Origin: Sedimenticola selenatireducens DSM 17993
Lineage (GTDB): Bacteria; Pseudomonadota; Gammaproteobacteria; Chromatiales; Chromatiaceae
Assembly (NCBI RefSeq): GCF_000428045.1
Contig: NZ_ATZE01000007.1
Coordinates: forward strand, 1-64,000
DNA length: 64,000 bases
Direction: 5' to 3'
The notes below the pieces were generated by a model. The model saw nothing but the letters and a program-made list of their open reading frames with translations, did not search any database and was not told the origin of the DNA. The translations under genes were made by a program, and so were the position numbers. Shown one piece after another: positions 1 through 8,800 of this stretch. The stretch's first letter is position 1; each line of letters opens with the position of its first letter.

Positions 1-10
1 GGGTTTGATC

Positions 11-60
11 TGTAGGAGGCCCGCCCCGGGCCGAATTCACGGCGAGGGCGCTACTCCTGC
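11..60 (+). repeat. Dispersed palindromic repeat A, copy 1
   Basis: The GC-rich element begins TGTAGGAGG and ends CTACTCCTGC, so its ends are imperfect inverted repeats around a GGGCCGAATTC core. Closely related copies lie at 3764-3813, 44692-44743 and 50167-50224. The bases just before this copy (TTTGATC) are shared with the 44.7-kb copy. It lies beyond the end of the pta-ackA gene group. It could form a hairpin in RNA. No coding role is seen. Confidence 0.75.
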
Positions 61-153
61 CGGGCAAATCCGCTCACGCACATCCATGTGCTTCGCGGTA
101 TAAGCTCCTCCCTGAGCAAATCCGCTCACACTCACGCGGTGGTTTGAATCGTA

Positions 154-336
154 CTACTCGCTGGTCAGCGTGCGCTTGTAGACTGCCTCGGCAATCGCCA
201 GCAGTTCCGCCTCACTCATGTCGGGGTAGAGGCCGCGGGCGATCTGCATGCCGATCTCCAACTGGCCGTCCCGGCACAGGCCCGACATAGCGGCCTGCTC
301 CATGGCTTCGAGGATGGTAGCGGTATTTGGATCCAT
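154..336 (-). CDS. Small conserved-looking hypothetical protein (60 aa)
   Basis: I do not recognise this 60-residue acidic protein. It is predicted to be mostly helical, with no signal peptide, membrane segment or cysteine pair. It follows ackA on the same strand after 27 bp, so it is probably the last gene of a pta-ackA transcript. The short distance and helical, low-complexity-free sequence support a real gene. An overlapping minus-strand frame at 216-422 is arginine/serine-rich and looks like a shadow. Its function cannot be assigned from sequence. Its position suggests co-expression with acetate metabolism, which is inference only. Confidence 0.6.
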   Translation of the reverse strand: MDPNTATILEAMEQAAMSGLCRDGQLEIGMQIARGLYPDMSEAELLAIAEAVYKRTLTSE

Positions 337-363
337 GATCTGATTCTAGTACCTGTCGCGGCT

Positions 364-1512
364 TCAGGCGTCAATAAACCCGACGACGCTCTGGGCACTG
401 CGGGCGATCTCCAGCTCTTCATTGGTGGGAATCACCAACAGCCGGACCCGGGAATCGGCCGAGTGTAAAGCCAGTATGTTGTTGGATGCTGTCGGCTCTT
501 CACAGGAGATAGCAATACCCAGTCCCTCCAATCCCGTGCAGATTTGCTGGCGCAGTTCCGTATCGTTTTCACCGATACCACCGGTAAAGATGATCGCATC
601 CACCCGGCCCAGGGCGGCGGCGTAACTGCCGATGGTCTTTTTTATCCGGTAGGCGAACATGGCTCTTGCCAGCTGTGCGGCATCGTCCCCCTGCGATGCC
701 CGTTGACTCACCTCGCGCATGTCGCTGGAGCCGCACACACCTTTCAGACCGCTCTCCTTGTTCAGGAGTTTTTCCAGCTGATCCGCGGACAGGCCGCCTT
801 CACGCAGCAGATAGAAGTGCAGCGCCGGGTCGATATCGCCACAGCGGGTGCCCATCATCAGCCCCTCCAGCGGGGTCATGCCCATGCTGGTGTCTATGCA
901 GTGGCCGGCTTCAATGGCAGCCGCGCTGCAGCCATTACCCAGGTGCAGGGTGATCAGGTTGAGTGAATTAAGCTCGGTGGAGAGAAATTCGGCCGCCTGC
1001 TTGGCCACATAGTGATGCGAGGTGCCGTGAAAGCCGTAACGCCGTACCTGGTAGTCCCGATAGAGCCGCTCCGGCAGGGCGTAACGAAAGGCGTAATCCG
1101 GCATGCTCTGGTGAAACGCCGTATCGAATACCGCCACCTGGGGGACGTCGGGACAGAGTCCCTGCATCACCTCGATCCCCTCCAGGTTGGCGGGGTTGTG
1201 CAGCGGTGCCAGCGGGATCATGGCGCGGATGGCCTGGATCACCTCATCATCAATCAGTACCGGTTCACTGAACCGCTCACCGCCATGCACCACCCGATGT
1301 CCAATGGCGGTCAGTTGATCCAGCGAGGCCAGTGCGCCGCTGGAGCCGAGCTGCGCCACAACCTGCTCCAACGCCTGGTGATGATTGGCTACAGGAGCAC
1401 CCGGCTCGCCGATCCGGTCGATCATCCCGGTGGCCAGGGGTAGCTGCCGTTGCATATCGAACAGCTGATACTTGATGGATGAACTGCCGGCGTTGATCAC
1501 CAGAATGGTCAC
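364..1512 (-). CDS. ackA: Acetate kinase
   Basis: Interconverts acetyl phosphate + ADP and acetate + ATP in the cytoplasm. The N-terminal phosphate-binding motif NAGSSSIKY (residues 7-15), the GHRVVHGG segment (about 71-78) and GFHGTSH (about 160-166) are all in place for the ASKHA-fold acetate kinase family. At 382 residues it is slightly shorter than the usual ~400. Its start codon overlaps the last codons of pta by 4 bp, so the two are translationally coupled. Together they form the Pta-AckA route between acetyl-CoA and acetate. It can make ATP from acetyl-CoA or activate acetate, and the direction is not visible in the sequence. The downstream 60-aa gene is probably co-transcribed. Confidence 0.97.
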   Translation of the reverse strand: MTILVINAGSSSIKYQLFDMQRQLPLATGMIDRIGEPGAPVANHHQALEQVVAQLGSSGALASLDQLTAIGHRVVHGGERFSEPVLIDDEVIQAIRAMIPLAPLHNPANLEGIEVMQGLCPDVPQVAVFDTAFHQSMPDYAFRYALPERLYRDYQVRRYGFHGTSHHYVAKQAAEFLSTELNSLNLITLHLGNGCSAAAIEAGHCIDTSMGMTPLEGLMMGTRCGDIDPALHFYLLREGGLSADQLEKLLNKESGLKGVCGSSDMREVSQRASQGDDAAQLARAMFAYRIKKTIGSYAAALGRVDAIIFTGGIGENDTELRQQICTGLEGLGIAISCEEPTASNNILALHSADSRVRLLVIPTNEELEIARSAQSVVGFIDA

Positions 1513-3617
1513 GCCGGATTCTCCCGCTGGTTGTTCTCCTGTGCCTGAATGGCGGTAATGGCGACGGTGTTGACGATATCGGTCACCGTACAGCCGCGGC
1601 TGAGATCGTTGACCGGCCGGTTCAGGCCCTGGATCACCGGGCCGATGGCCACCGCGTTGGCGGAGCGCTGCACCGCCTTGTAGGTGTTGTTGCCGGTGTT
1701 GAGATCAGGAAAGATGAACACCGTGGCCTGGCCGGCCACCTCGCTCTCCGGCATTTTGGAACGGGCTACCCCGGGATCAATGGCGGCATCGTACTGGATG
1801 GGGCCTTCCAGTTTCAGGTCGGGTCGCAGGCGGCGCGCAATGGCGACTGCATCCCGTACCGACTCCACATCATCCCCCTTACCGGAGACGCCGGTGGAGT
1901 AGGAGAGCATGGCGACCCGGGGTTCTATGCCGAACATGGCGGCGGTGCCGGCCGAACTGATGGCGATATCGGCCAGTTGAGCGGCATTCGGATTGGGGTT
2001 GATGGCGCAGTCCCCGTACACCAGGACCTTGTCCTCCAGACACATGAAGAAGACGCTGGAGACCAGCGAGCAGCCGGGTTTGGTGCGGATGATTTCGAAC
2101 GCGGGACGGATGGTATGCTGGGTGGTGTGGGCGGCGCCGGAGACCATGCCATCGGCATGACCATGATGGATCATCATGGTGCCGAAGTAACTGACATCGG
2201 CCATGGCATCGTAAGCCATCTGCTCGGAGATCCCCTTGTGCTGACGCAATTTGAAGTAGGTGTCGGCAAAGGTTTGACGCCAGGGTGAAGTGCGGGGGTC
2301 AATGGTCTTGACCCCCTGCAGATTGAGACCCAGCTGGCTGATTCGTTGCTGGATCTTCTCTTCCGATCCGAGCAGGGTGATATCCACCACCTCGCGCAGC
2401 AGAAGGATCTCCGCCGCCCGCAGGATGCGCTCGTCGAATCCCTCCGGCAGGACGATGTGTTTGCGTACCGACTTGGCGCGCTGAATCATCTCGTATTCGA
2501 ACATCAGCGGGGTCTTGCGGTGGGTGCGGCCGACAGATATTCGTGCCGTCAACTCTTCCGCGTTGATATGCTTTTCCACAATACCCAGGGCAGCGGCGAT
2601 CTTGCGGTCATCCGAAGGGAGGATGCTTCCCTCCACCTCGTTCACCTTGAGCGCGGTACAGAAGGTATCCCAGGGTGCGCTGAGGATAGCCAGGCGGGAT
2701 TTGGTCAGCCCCTCCAGCAACCGGGTTACCTGGGGGGCGGGTGTCAAGCCGCCGGTCAGCAGTAGTCCGGCGATCTTCGGATAGCTGCTGGAAACGTCTG
2801 CCGCCAGGGTGGTGAGGATGATGTCGGAACGGTCGCCGGGGGTGATGACCAGGCTGTCTTCCTGGATGTTATCGAGGAAGTTCGGTACCTCCATGGCGGC
2901 GACCTTGTAGTGGCTCACCTCCTGGTTCAGTGACTCCTGGTCGCCACTCAGACAGGCGATGCTCAATGAACGGGCGATCTCGCCCACGGTCGGCTTCTCC
3001 AGGGTGCGGTGTTCAGGCAGTACGTAGAAGGGGAGGGTGGGTATGGAAGAGACGGTCAGCTCGGCGATCACCTGATCAATGTTCTCCGGGTCCACCCGGT
3101 TGACGATGGCGGCCAGCAGCTCGCAACCGCGATTGTTCAGGGACTCCTCCAGCACCCGCACCGCGTCGACCGTTTCGTGGGCGGATCGACCATAGCCCTT
3201 GATCACCGGCATCAGCAGGCAACCCAGGTTATTGGCCAGGTCGGCGTTGAAGTCCAGCTCCATGGCCGAGGTGACATCGGAGAAGTCGGTGCCGGCACAG
3301 ACCACCATGTCCACCTGCTGCTCCACCAGCTTGTACTTGGCCATGATCTGTTTCAGCAGCTCGGCATAGCGCCCCTCCGCCAGTAAATTACGGGCGGTTT
3401 CATCAGTACAGCCGTACAGCGCACTGGCCGGCAGGTCGATGCCGTAACGTTGGCTGATCAGGTGAGTGAGATCATCGCTGCCGCCGTTCTCCGGGATGAT
3501 CGGGCGAAAGAAACCGACCCGTTTGGTGAGGGCGGTGAGCATCTCCATCACCCCCAGGACGATTACCGATTTTCCGCTGCCGGGTTCCGCGCCGGCGATA
3601 TAGATACTTCTTAACAT
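1509..3617 (-). CDS. pta: Phosphate acetyltransferase, long form
   Basis: Converts acetyl-CoA + phosphate to acetyl phosphate + CoA. This is the long (702 aa) proteobacterial form. It has an N-terminal P-loop NTPase-like domain (GAEPGSGKS, residues 9-17), a central DRTGG-type regulatory domain and a C-terminal PTA_PTB catalytic domain from about residue 370 to the end. The catalytic domain is recognisable by VLPEGFDERILRA, DGMVSGAAHTT and the NTGNNTYKAVQRSANA block. It is the first gene of pta-ackA and shares a 4-bp overlap with ackA. The 366-bp upstream region toward fhs holds one copy of repeat A. In enterobacterial homologues the N-terminal domain mediates allosteric control, which is likely here too. 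Confidence 0.97.
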   Translation of the reverse strand: MLRSIYIAGAEPGSGKSVIVLGVMEMLTALTKRVGFFRPIIPENGGSDDLTHLISQRYGIDLPASALYGCTDETARNLLAEGRYAELLKQIMAKYKLVEQQVDMVVCAGTDFSDVTSAMELDFNADLANNLGCLLMPVIKGYGRSAHETVDAVRVLEESLNNRGCELLAAIVNRVDPENIDQVIAELTVSSIPTLPFYVLPEHRTLEKPTVGEIARSLSIACLSGDQESLNQEVSHYKVAAMEVPNFLDNIQEDSLVITPGDRSDIILTTLAADVSSSYPKIAGLLLTGGLTPAPQVTRLLEGLTKSRLAILSAPWDTFCTALKVNEVEGSILPSDDRKIAAALGIVEKHINAEELTARISVGRTHRKTPLMFEYEMIQRAKSVRKHIVLPEGFDERILRAAEILLLREVVDITLLGSEEKIQQRISQLGLNLQGVKTIDPRTSPWRQTFADTYFKLRQHKGISEQMAYDAMADVSYFGTMMIHHGHADGMVSGAAHTTQHTIRPAFEIIRTKPGCSLVSSVFFMCLEDKVLVYGDCAINPNPNAAQLADIAISSAGTAAMFGIEPRVAMLSYSTGVSGKGDDVESVRDAVAIARRLRPDLKLEGPIQYDAAIDPGVARSKMPESEVAGQATVFIFPDLNTGNNTYKAVQRSANAVAIGPVIQGLNRPVNDLSRGCTVTDIVNTVAITAIQAQENNQRENPA

Positions 3618-3983
3618 GGTTGCTCTTGTTACTGTTCAGGGTGCCCGCGTTGTGCGGCGCAGCATGATGAAAGAATAAGGAGTTTCCGGCAAGAATACCA
3701 TCCCTTTTCGGGTTTTTTAGGATTCCAGAACCAAGCCTGAATCGCGAAGTACGTGAAGCACCGGCAGGAGCGGAGCGGCGCCGCGAATTCGGCCCGGGGG
3801 CGGGCCTCCTACAGGTGGATTATTGCAATGGTCGGGTGAACGATCCGTGATAAATCATCACCTTCGTGCGCCTGGCCATTCATTGCGGTTAATCGCTGTC
3901 ATGGAGACCGATGAACGGAAGCAGCCGGGCTTGTGCTTTAATAGACTGAAAGCCACATGACCATGCCTAACAAGGGGTTCCCA
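3618..3983. other. Intergenic region between divergent pta and fhs
   Basis: This region must hold the promoters of the leftward pta-ackA unit and the rightward fhs gene. The only clear structure is the repeat A copy at 3764-3813. A TTTAATAGACT stretch just upstream of fhs could contain a -10 element but has no convincing -35 partner. I see no riboswitch-like structure and no gene. Confidence 0.5.
3764..3813 (-). repeat. Dispersed palindromic repeat A, copy 2
   Basis: This copy is inverted relative to copies 1 and 3. It runs from GCAGGAGCGG through GCGAATTCGGCCC to GGGCCTCCTACA. The reverse complement matches the TGTAGGAGG...GGGCCGAATTC core of the copy at position 11. Confidence 0.75.
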
Positions 3984-5609
3984 ATGCGTCCAATCCAGGA
4001 AATCGCCGACCGGCTCGATCTGACGGCAGCCGATCTGATGACCTATGGCGACCAGATGGCCAAGATCCGGCTGGCCGCCCTGAATCAGAATTCCTGCAGG
4101 CCGGCCGGTCGGATCGTGCTGGTCTCAGCGATCAATCCCACCCGCAGCGGCGAGGGCAAGACCACGGTCTCAATCGGTCTGGCCCAGGGGATGCAGCGCC
4201 TGGGTGCACGGGCCGCCCTGGCGCTTCGGGAGCCTTCGCTGGGGCCGATCTTCGGTATCAAGGGTGGTGGGGCCGGCGGCGGGCAGTGCCAGCTGGAACC
4301 CTCCACCCGCATCAATATGCATTTCACCGGAGACATGCATGCCATCGGCGCGGCACACAATCTGCTGGCGGCGCTGGTGGACAATGCGGTGCACTTTCGC
4401 AGCGAGCTGGATCTGGAACATCGGCAGGTGTTTTGGCGTCGGGTGCTGGACATGAATGACCGGGCCTTGCGCCAGGCGGTGATCGGCCTGGGTGGGCGAT
4501 TGAACGGGGTGCCGCGGGAGACCGGCTTTGACATCACCGCAGCTTCCGAGGTGATGGGGATTCTCTGTCTGGCCGAGGATCTGGCGGACCTGAAACGGCG
4601 CCTGGGCAATATCCTGGTCGGCTTCGACCGTCAGGGGGCGCCGGTCACCGCGGCCAGCCTGAAGGCGACCGGGGCCATGGCGGCCCTGCTGCAGGATGCC
4701 ATGCTGCCCAACCTGGTGCAGTCCACCGAGGGCGTGCCGGCGCTGGTGCACGGTGGACCGTTCGGCAATATCGCCCACGGCTGCAACAGCGTGATCGCCA
4801 CCAAGAGCGCGCTGGCCCGGGCTGAGTACGTGGTCACCGAGGCCGGTTTTGGTTTTGACCTGGGTGCGGAGAAATTTTTTGATATCAAGTGCCGCAGCGC
4901 CGGACTCTGGCCCAGTGCCGTGGTGCTGGTGGTGACTGTCCGTGCCCTGCGCATCCACGGAGGCGGCAATCCCGAATCCGTAGGTACGGTTGAAGAGATT
5001 CGTGCCGGGATGGAGCATCTCTATCACCATGTGGAGAGCGTACAGGCGTTTGGTTTTGAACCGGTAATCGCTATCAACTGTTTTACCGGCGATCTCGAAG
5101 CCGATCTGGCCACGATCGAGGCCGGCTGCCATGAACACGGTCTGCCCGTGGCGCGGTTTGACGGCTACACCCGGGGCGGCGCCGGCAGCGAGGCGTTGGC
5201 CGAGGTGGTGCTGGGTGCGGCTAACAAGCCACAACCGCCGGTACGCTTCCTGTATGAACTGGATGAGTCACCACAGCAGAAGATATTGGCCGTCGCCAGT
5301 ACCATCTATGGTGCCAGCGAAGTGGTGTTCAGCCGCACGGCGCTAAAGGACCTGGAGCGGATTCGCTCTCTGGGTTACGAAAAGCTGCCCATCTGCATCG
5401 CCAAGACCCATCTCTCCCTGAGTAGCGACCCGACCCGGGTAGGGCATCAGGATGGCTTCGAACTGCCGGTGGAGTCGGTGCGCATCTCTGCCGGGGCCGG
5501 TTACCTGCTGGCATTGACCGGGGATATCGTCACCATGCCCGGATTATCCGCCAGCCCGGCGGCCCACCGCATCGATCTCACCGATGACGGGGAAGTGTTG
5601 GGGGTCTGA
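3984..5609 (+). CDS. fhs: Formate--tetrahydrofolate ligase
   Basis: Condenses formate with tetrahydrofolate, using ATP, to give 10-formyl-THF and so feeds formate into one-carbon metabolism. The frame is open from an ATG at 3957. The ATG at 3984 is preferred because AAGGGG lies 6 bases before it and the protein then begins MRPIQEIADRL, as the family does. At 541 aa it is close to the usual ~550. The ATP-binding TRSGEGKTT motif is at about residues 53-61. Family blocks such as GIKGGGAGGG, NMHFTGDMHAI, EAGFGFDLGAEKF and MPGLSASPAA are present. It stands alone, divergent from pta-ackA. The acetate genes next door suggest use in formate/acetate-linked metabolism, but purine or serine supply are equally possible. 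Confidence 0.96.
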   Translation: MRPIQEIADRLDLTAADLMTYGDQMAKIRLAALNQNSCRPAGRIVLVSAINPTRSGEGKTTVSIGLAQGMQRLGARAALALREPSLGPIFGIKGGGAGGGQCQLEPSTRINMHFTGDMHAIGAAHNLLAALVDNAVHFRSELDLEHRQVFWRRVLDMNDRALRQAVIGLGGRLNGVPRETGFDITAASEVMGILCLAEDLADLKRRLGNILVGFDRQGAPVTAASLKATGAMAALLQDAMLPNLVQSTEGVPALVHGGPFGNIAHGCNSVIATKSALARAEYVVTEAGFGFDLGAEKFFDIKCRSAGLWPSAVVLVVTVRALRIHGGGNPESVGTVEEIRAGMEHLYHHVESVQAFGFEPVIAINCFTGDLEADLATIEAGCHEHGLPVARFDGYTRGGAGSEALAEVVLGAANKPQPPVRFLYELDESPQQKILAVASTIYGASEVVFSRTALKDLERIRSLGYEKLPICIAKTHLSLSSDPTRVGHQDGFELPVESVRISAGAGYLLALTGDIVTMPGLSASPAAHRIDLTDDGEVLGV

Positions 5610-5745
5610 GGATTGGCACCGTTCATTCGCGGCTTAAAAAAACGATGATTCAGCGCACGAATAGGGCGCTCCGTGGGCGGCGCAATTCGCAACTTCGATG
5701 TCGTGGAGGCATGGCCCGCACGATGGCTGATTTCGGCCCTCGCGC

Positions 5746-6915
5746 CTAATCCCGCCGCAGTTTTGCCGTCAGGGCGATCGGTGTCGGATACTTGAACAGC
5801 ACCCGGTAAGTGGAGACCAGAAAGGTGAGCAGGGTAGCCAACTGGATCAGGTAAGAGGCCTCCAGCCCGATCAACTTACTCTCCCAGGCGAGTACCGCCA
5901 ATAACAGGGAAAATTCACTCAGTTGACCGAGTCGGGCACCCACCTCGGTGGCACGCATTTTTTCTTCTCCCACGCTACGCAGCAAGCGCGAGAATATCAC
6001 CGGTTTCAGCAACAGCATGGCTGCCGCGATCAACAGCGCGGGCAGGATCACATCATCCAGCATGTACAGGTCAAAGCCGGCACCGAGCGAGAAGAAAAAC
6101 AGCACCAGGAAGAAGTCGCGCAACGGTTTGAGGTTTTCTGAAATGAAGAATGAGACCGGGCTGGTGGCAAGTGAAATGCCGGCAATAAAGGCGCCGATTT
6201 CGTGAGAGAGGCCGAGTGCCGTTGCGGCCTCCGCGAGGCCCAGGCACCAGCCGATGGTGATCAGGAAGATATACTCCTTGATGGTGTCGAATTTCTTCAT
6301 CAGGGGATAGAAGACAAACTTCACGAACAGTGCCGAAACACCGATCAGCAGCGGCAGGGCGAGTCCCAGCTTGAATATCTCCAGCAGGGGGGATTCATTC
6401 CCGCTGCCGCCTTTCATCGCCAGCAGCAGGAGGATGGCGATCAGGTCCTGGAACAGCAGGATACTGATCACCAGCTCGCCGGTATGCTGATGATGCAACA
6501 CCGTTGTGGGCAGCAGCTTCAGGCCGATGATGGTACTGGAAAACATCATGGCGGCGCCGACAATCAGCGACTCTTGCGGGGTGAAGCCGAAAAGCCAGGC
6601 GACCAGTCCGCCGCAGAAGGCAAACAGGGCGGAGCTGAGGACGGTGACCGTGGTGGTCTTTTTCAATAACAGCAGCAGTTCACGGGGGTTAAGCTCCAGA
6701 CCCATCAAAAACAGCAGGAACATGATGCCGATATTGGACATCTCCCGTACCAGTTCACTGTCGTTCACCAGTCCGGCGGCGGAAGGTCCCAGCAGTACCC
6801 CCAGCAGGATATAGGAGATCAGCAGCGCCTGCCGTGCGTACAACGCCAGGGTGGCAAACACGGCGGCTCCGGAGAAGATCAGGAAAATGGTAAAGAGTAT
6901 CGGGTGTTCGGTCAT
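5746..6915 (-). CDS. CPA2-family cation:proton antiporter (membrane domain only)
   Basis: Integral membrane protein of 389 aa with about 12 hydrophobic segments. It matches the Na+/H+ exchanger domain of the KefB/KefC/GerN type. Recognisable features are GVLLGPSAAGLV near residues 38-49, FLLFLMGLELNP (about 66-77), MMFSSTIIGLKLLP and SHEIGAFIAGISLA. The C-terminal TrkA-N/RCK regulatory domain of full KefB/KefC proteins is missing, since the protein ends soon after the last membrane helix. It therefore lacks the usual nucleotide/glutathione gate. It probably exchanges Na+ or K+ for H+. The ribosome-binding site is weak. The next gene on the same strand (7010-7219) is a small SHOCT-like membrane protein. 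Confidence 0.88.
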   Translation of the reverse strand: MTEHPILFTIFLIFSGAAVFATLALYARQALLISYILLGVLLGPSAAGLVNDSELVREMSNIGIMFLLFLMGLELNPRELLLLLKKTTTVTVLSSALFAFCGGLVAWLFGFTPQESLIVGAAMMFSSTIIGLKLLPTTVLHHQHTGELVISILLFQDLIAILLLLAMKGGSGNESPLLEIFKLGLALPLLIGVSALFVKFVFYPLMKKFDTIKEYIFLITIGWCLGLAEAATALGLSHEIGAFIAGISLATSPVSFFISENLKPLRDFFLVLFFFSLGAGFDLYMLDDVILPALLIAAAMLLLKPVIFSRLLRSVGEEKMRATEVGARLGQLSEFSLLLAVLAWESKLIGLEASYLIQLATLLTFLVSTYRVLFKYPTPIALTAKLRRD

Positions 6916-7009
6916 GGGGACGGGTCGCTCGACGTCTGGGAAATTCGGGGTTCTGGCACATTGCAGTATTCCCCTTGACCTGCGGTGGGGAGCAAGATGA
7001 GGATTCGGC

Positions 7010-7219
7010 CTACTCCTCCTGCAACTCTTTCAGCCGGGTCTGATAAGTTTCATCATCGATCTCACCGCTGGCGTGCTTCTGCTGAAGTATCCTGATGTGG
7101 TGTTCGGCCCACTCCTCCGGCGAGCCTGTGGACCGGTTGAGTAGCCAGCGCAGGATGAAAATCCCTGGAATAATGAACGCCAGTCCGGTTGCGACCTTGA
7201 TCATTTGATCTTCAAACAT
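7010..7219 (-). CDS. Small membrane protein with C-terminal SHOCT-like motif
   Basis: The frame is open from 7273. The ATG at 7219 is preferred because TAAGG lies about 8 bases upstream and the protein then starts MFEDQMIKVATG. The 69-residue product has one hydrophobic segment (about residues 7-27). A charged C-terminal hairpin of the SHOCT type follows (IRILQQKHASGEIDDETYQTRLKEL). In this family that motif is a short oligomerisation/processing module whose role is not well known. It lies about 95 bp upstream of the antiporter on the same strand and may be co-transcribed with it. Confidence 0.7.
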   Translation of the reverse strand: MFEDQMIKVATGLAFIIPGIFILRWLLNRSTGSPEEWAEHHIRILQQKHASGEIDDETYQTRLKELQEE

Positions 7220-7461
7220 AATAAATGCCTTAATCTGGTGAATGATCCGCTCTGGGTTCGGGTCATTATACACAATGACCTGATCATCCGGTTAACGGGG
7301 TAGACCGGGTAGCACCAGTAGTATGATTTTTCATGGCCATAACGCCTAAGGCGTGTCAGTCGATTCACTGTCTTCAGAGTGGTTATTTTCAGCTTGAATT
7401 CAGGCAACGCTGATAACGTCCATAGTCGGCAACATGGTTAATGCTGATAAGGGGGGAGTAT

Positions 7462-8022
7462 ATGCAGATTCGTAACAATGGGATGAGATTTGGCACGGTT
7501 GCCCAGGTGCTGCACTGGGGCATGTTTGCGGTTTTCATTGCACTCTTTGTATCGGCCGAGATCATGCAGGATCTGCCAAAGGGCGAAGAGAGATGGGCCC
7601 TGTACGGTTTCCACAAATCATTGGGTGTCACCGCCCTGTTTTTGGTTTTTCTACGCCTCTCATGGCGTGGATTAAACCCGCTGCCCGTGAGCAACGGAAA
7701 TCACCCGGCCTGGCAACGGAGCCTGGCTGCTGCGGTTCATTTGCTGCTGTATACCGTAATGCTGGTGATGCCACTGAGTGGTTATGTCATGTCCATGGCA
7801 CACGGTTATGGCATTGAGTGGTTTGGCTTGTGGGAATTGCCGGATCTTGTTGGTAAGGATGAGGCGTTGGCGGAGCAGGCGAAACAGCTGCACATCTACA
7901 GCTCCTATGGGTTGTACGCCCTGGTTGGAATACATGCGGGAGCGGCTATGTGGCATCAGTTTGTCCTCAGAGATGGCATCATGCAACGCATGCTGTCGGT
8001 AAAACATCAGCTCACTGATTAG
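7462..8022 (+). CDS. Cytochrome b561
   Basis: Four-helix membrane di-haem cytochrome b of the bacterial b561 (CybB) type, 186 aa. It probably shuttles electrons between the quinone pool and a periplasmic or membrane partner. The upstream ATG at 7441 is less likely: the Shine-Dalgarno AAGGGGGGAG lies inside that extension, just before the ATG at 7462, which gives MQIRNNGMRFG. Candidate haem-ligand histidines sit in QVLHWGM (about residue 17), FHKSLG (about 53), AVHLLLYTVM (about 93) and the last helix (HIYSSYGLYALVGIHAGAAMWHQ split over two turns). It is monocistronic by position. Confidence 0.9.
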   Translation: MQIRNNGMRFGTVAQVLHWGMFAVFIALFVSAEIMQDLPKGEERWALYGFHKSLGVTALFLVFLRLSWRGLNPLPVSNGNHPAWQRSLAAAVHLLLYTVMLVMPLSGYVMSMAHGYGIEWFGLWELPDLVGKDEALAEQAKQLHIYSSYGLYALVGIHAGAAMWHQFVLRDGIMQRMLSVKHQLTD

Positions 8023-8139
8023 ATTTTCAGCCACATTGGTAGATTCCCGTGTCGCTATTAACCACAGGAAATGTGACTTGTTTAGTTGGGTGGATCAGCT
8101 AAATGTATGCAGGAATACAGCTCGCGTTTGGGAGATACC

Positions 8140-8619
8140 ATGTTTGTTGTCGATGATCCGGTGCTGGCTCTGATCGTTCGCTTTGTCGCCAGGGCACGGG
8201 ACCTGGATGTCACGGATGGAGAATTTCTGCAACGCCAGGTGGAGAGCATGAAGTGCTACCTGGAGCGTTATCCCGAGCAGGAGCATGGTGATAAGGCGAT
8301 CGAGTGGATAGCGGAGTATGCCGCGCAATACCGGGACCAGTGGCAGAAACAGGTGGTCACGCAGCAGGCCACGCAGACCCGCTGCATGGACTGTCCGATG
8401 AATACCTTGGGTGAGGATAGCTATTGTCAGATCCACTATCAGTGGCTGCGGTTGCTCAAACGTTATACCCGGGATGAGATGAGTTCTTCGGAGTATGTGA
8501 AAGCGGCGCTAAAAATGTTGCGGGAACACAAACAGGAGCTGAAGGTACGAAAAGAGCATGAAGCAGAGGGGCTACGGCAGCTAAAGGCCTATCGTGATGC
8601 GAGAAACCAACCGTTATAG
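8140..8619 (+). CDS. Hypothetical protein with a cysteine cluster (159 aa)
   Basis: I do not recognise a family. The open frame extends back to 8086, but GGGAG lies about 6 bases before the ATG at 8140, giving MFVVDDPVLALIVRF. The product is soluble, charged and helical. A CMDCPMNTLGEDSYC segment in its middle could bind a metal or an Fe-S cluster, or be redox-active. The C-terminal half (VKAALKMLREHKQELKVRKE and following) looks like a long amphipathic helix or coiled coil. It follows cytochrome b561 by about 115 bp on the same strand, so co-transcription is possible. Confidence 0.7.
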   Translation: MFVVDDPVLALIVRFVARARDLDVTDGEFLQRQVESMKCYLERYPEQEHGDKAIEWIAEYAAQYRDQWQKQVVTQQATQTRCMDCPMNTLGEDSYCQIHYQWLRLLKRYTRDEMSSSEYVKAALKMLREHKQELKVRKEHEAEGLRQLKAYRDARNQPL

Positions 8620-8761
8620 CGACCCCATTGCATGACTCGAAGCGGGCCCCCTGTATGAATGTCACTCCTGCGGATGATCCTACTCCAGCCGGACCAATAC
8701 CAACAGATGATCGGAGCAGCGCCTGTTTTTTGGGATGCCCCGGTCACGGCAACGCCCTATA

Positions 8762-8795
8762 ATCCCGATAGTCTGAAATTTGTAGTATTCGGGAT
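8762..8795 (+). promoter_or_regulatory. Inverted repeat and -10-like sequence before dmeF
   Basis: A perfect TATAAT (8758-8763) runs into a 7-bp inverted repeat: ATCCCGA at 8762-8768 and TCGGGAT at 8789-8795, with 20 bases between. This overlaps the likely transcription start and ribosome-binding region of the metal exporter. It could be an operator for a metal-responsive repressor or a leader hairpin. No -35 element is convincing. Confidence 0.35.
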
Positions 8796-8800
8796 CTGAT

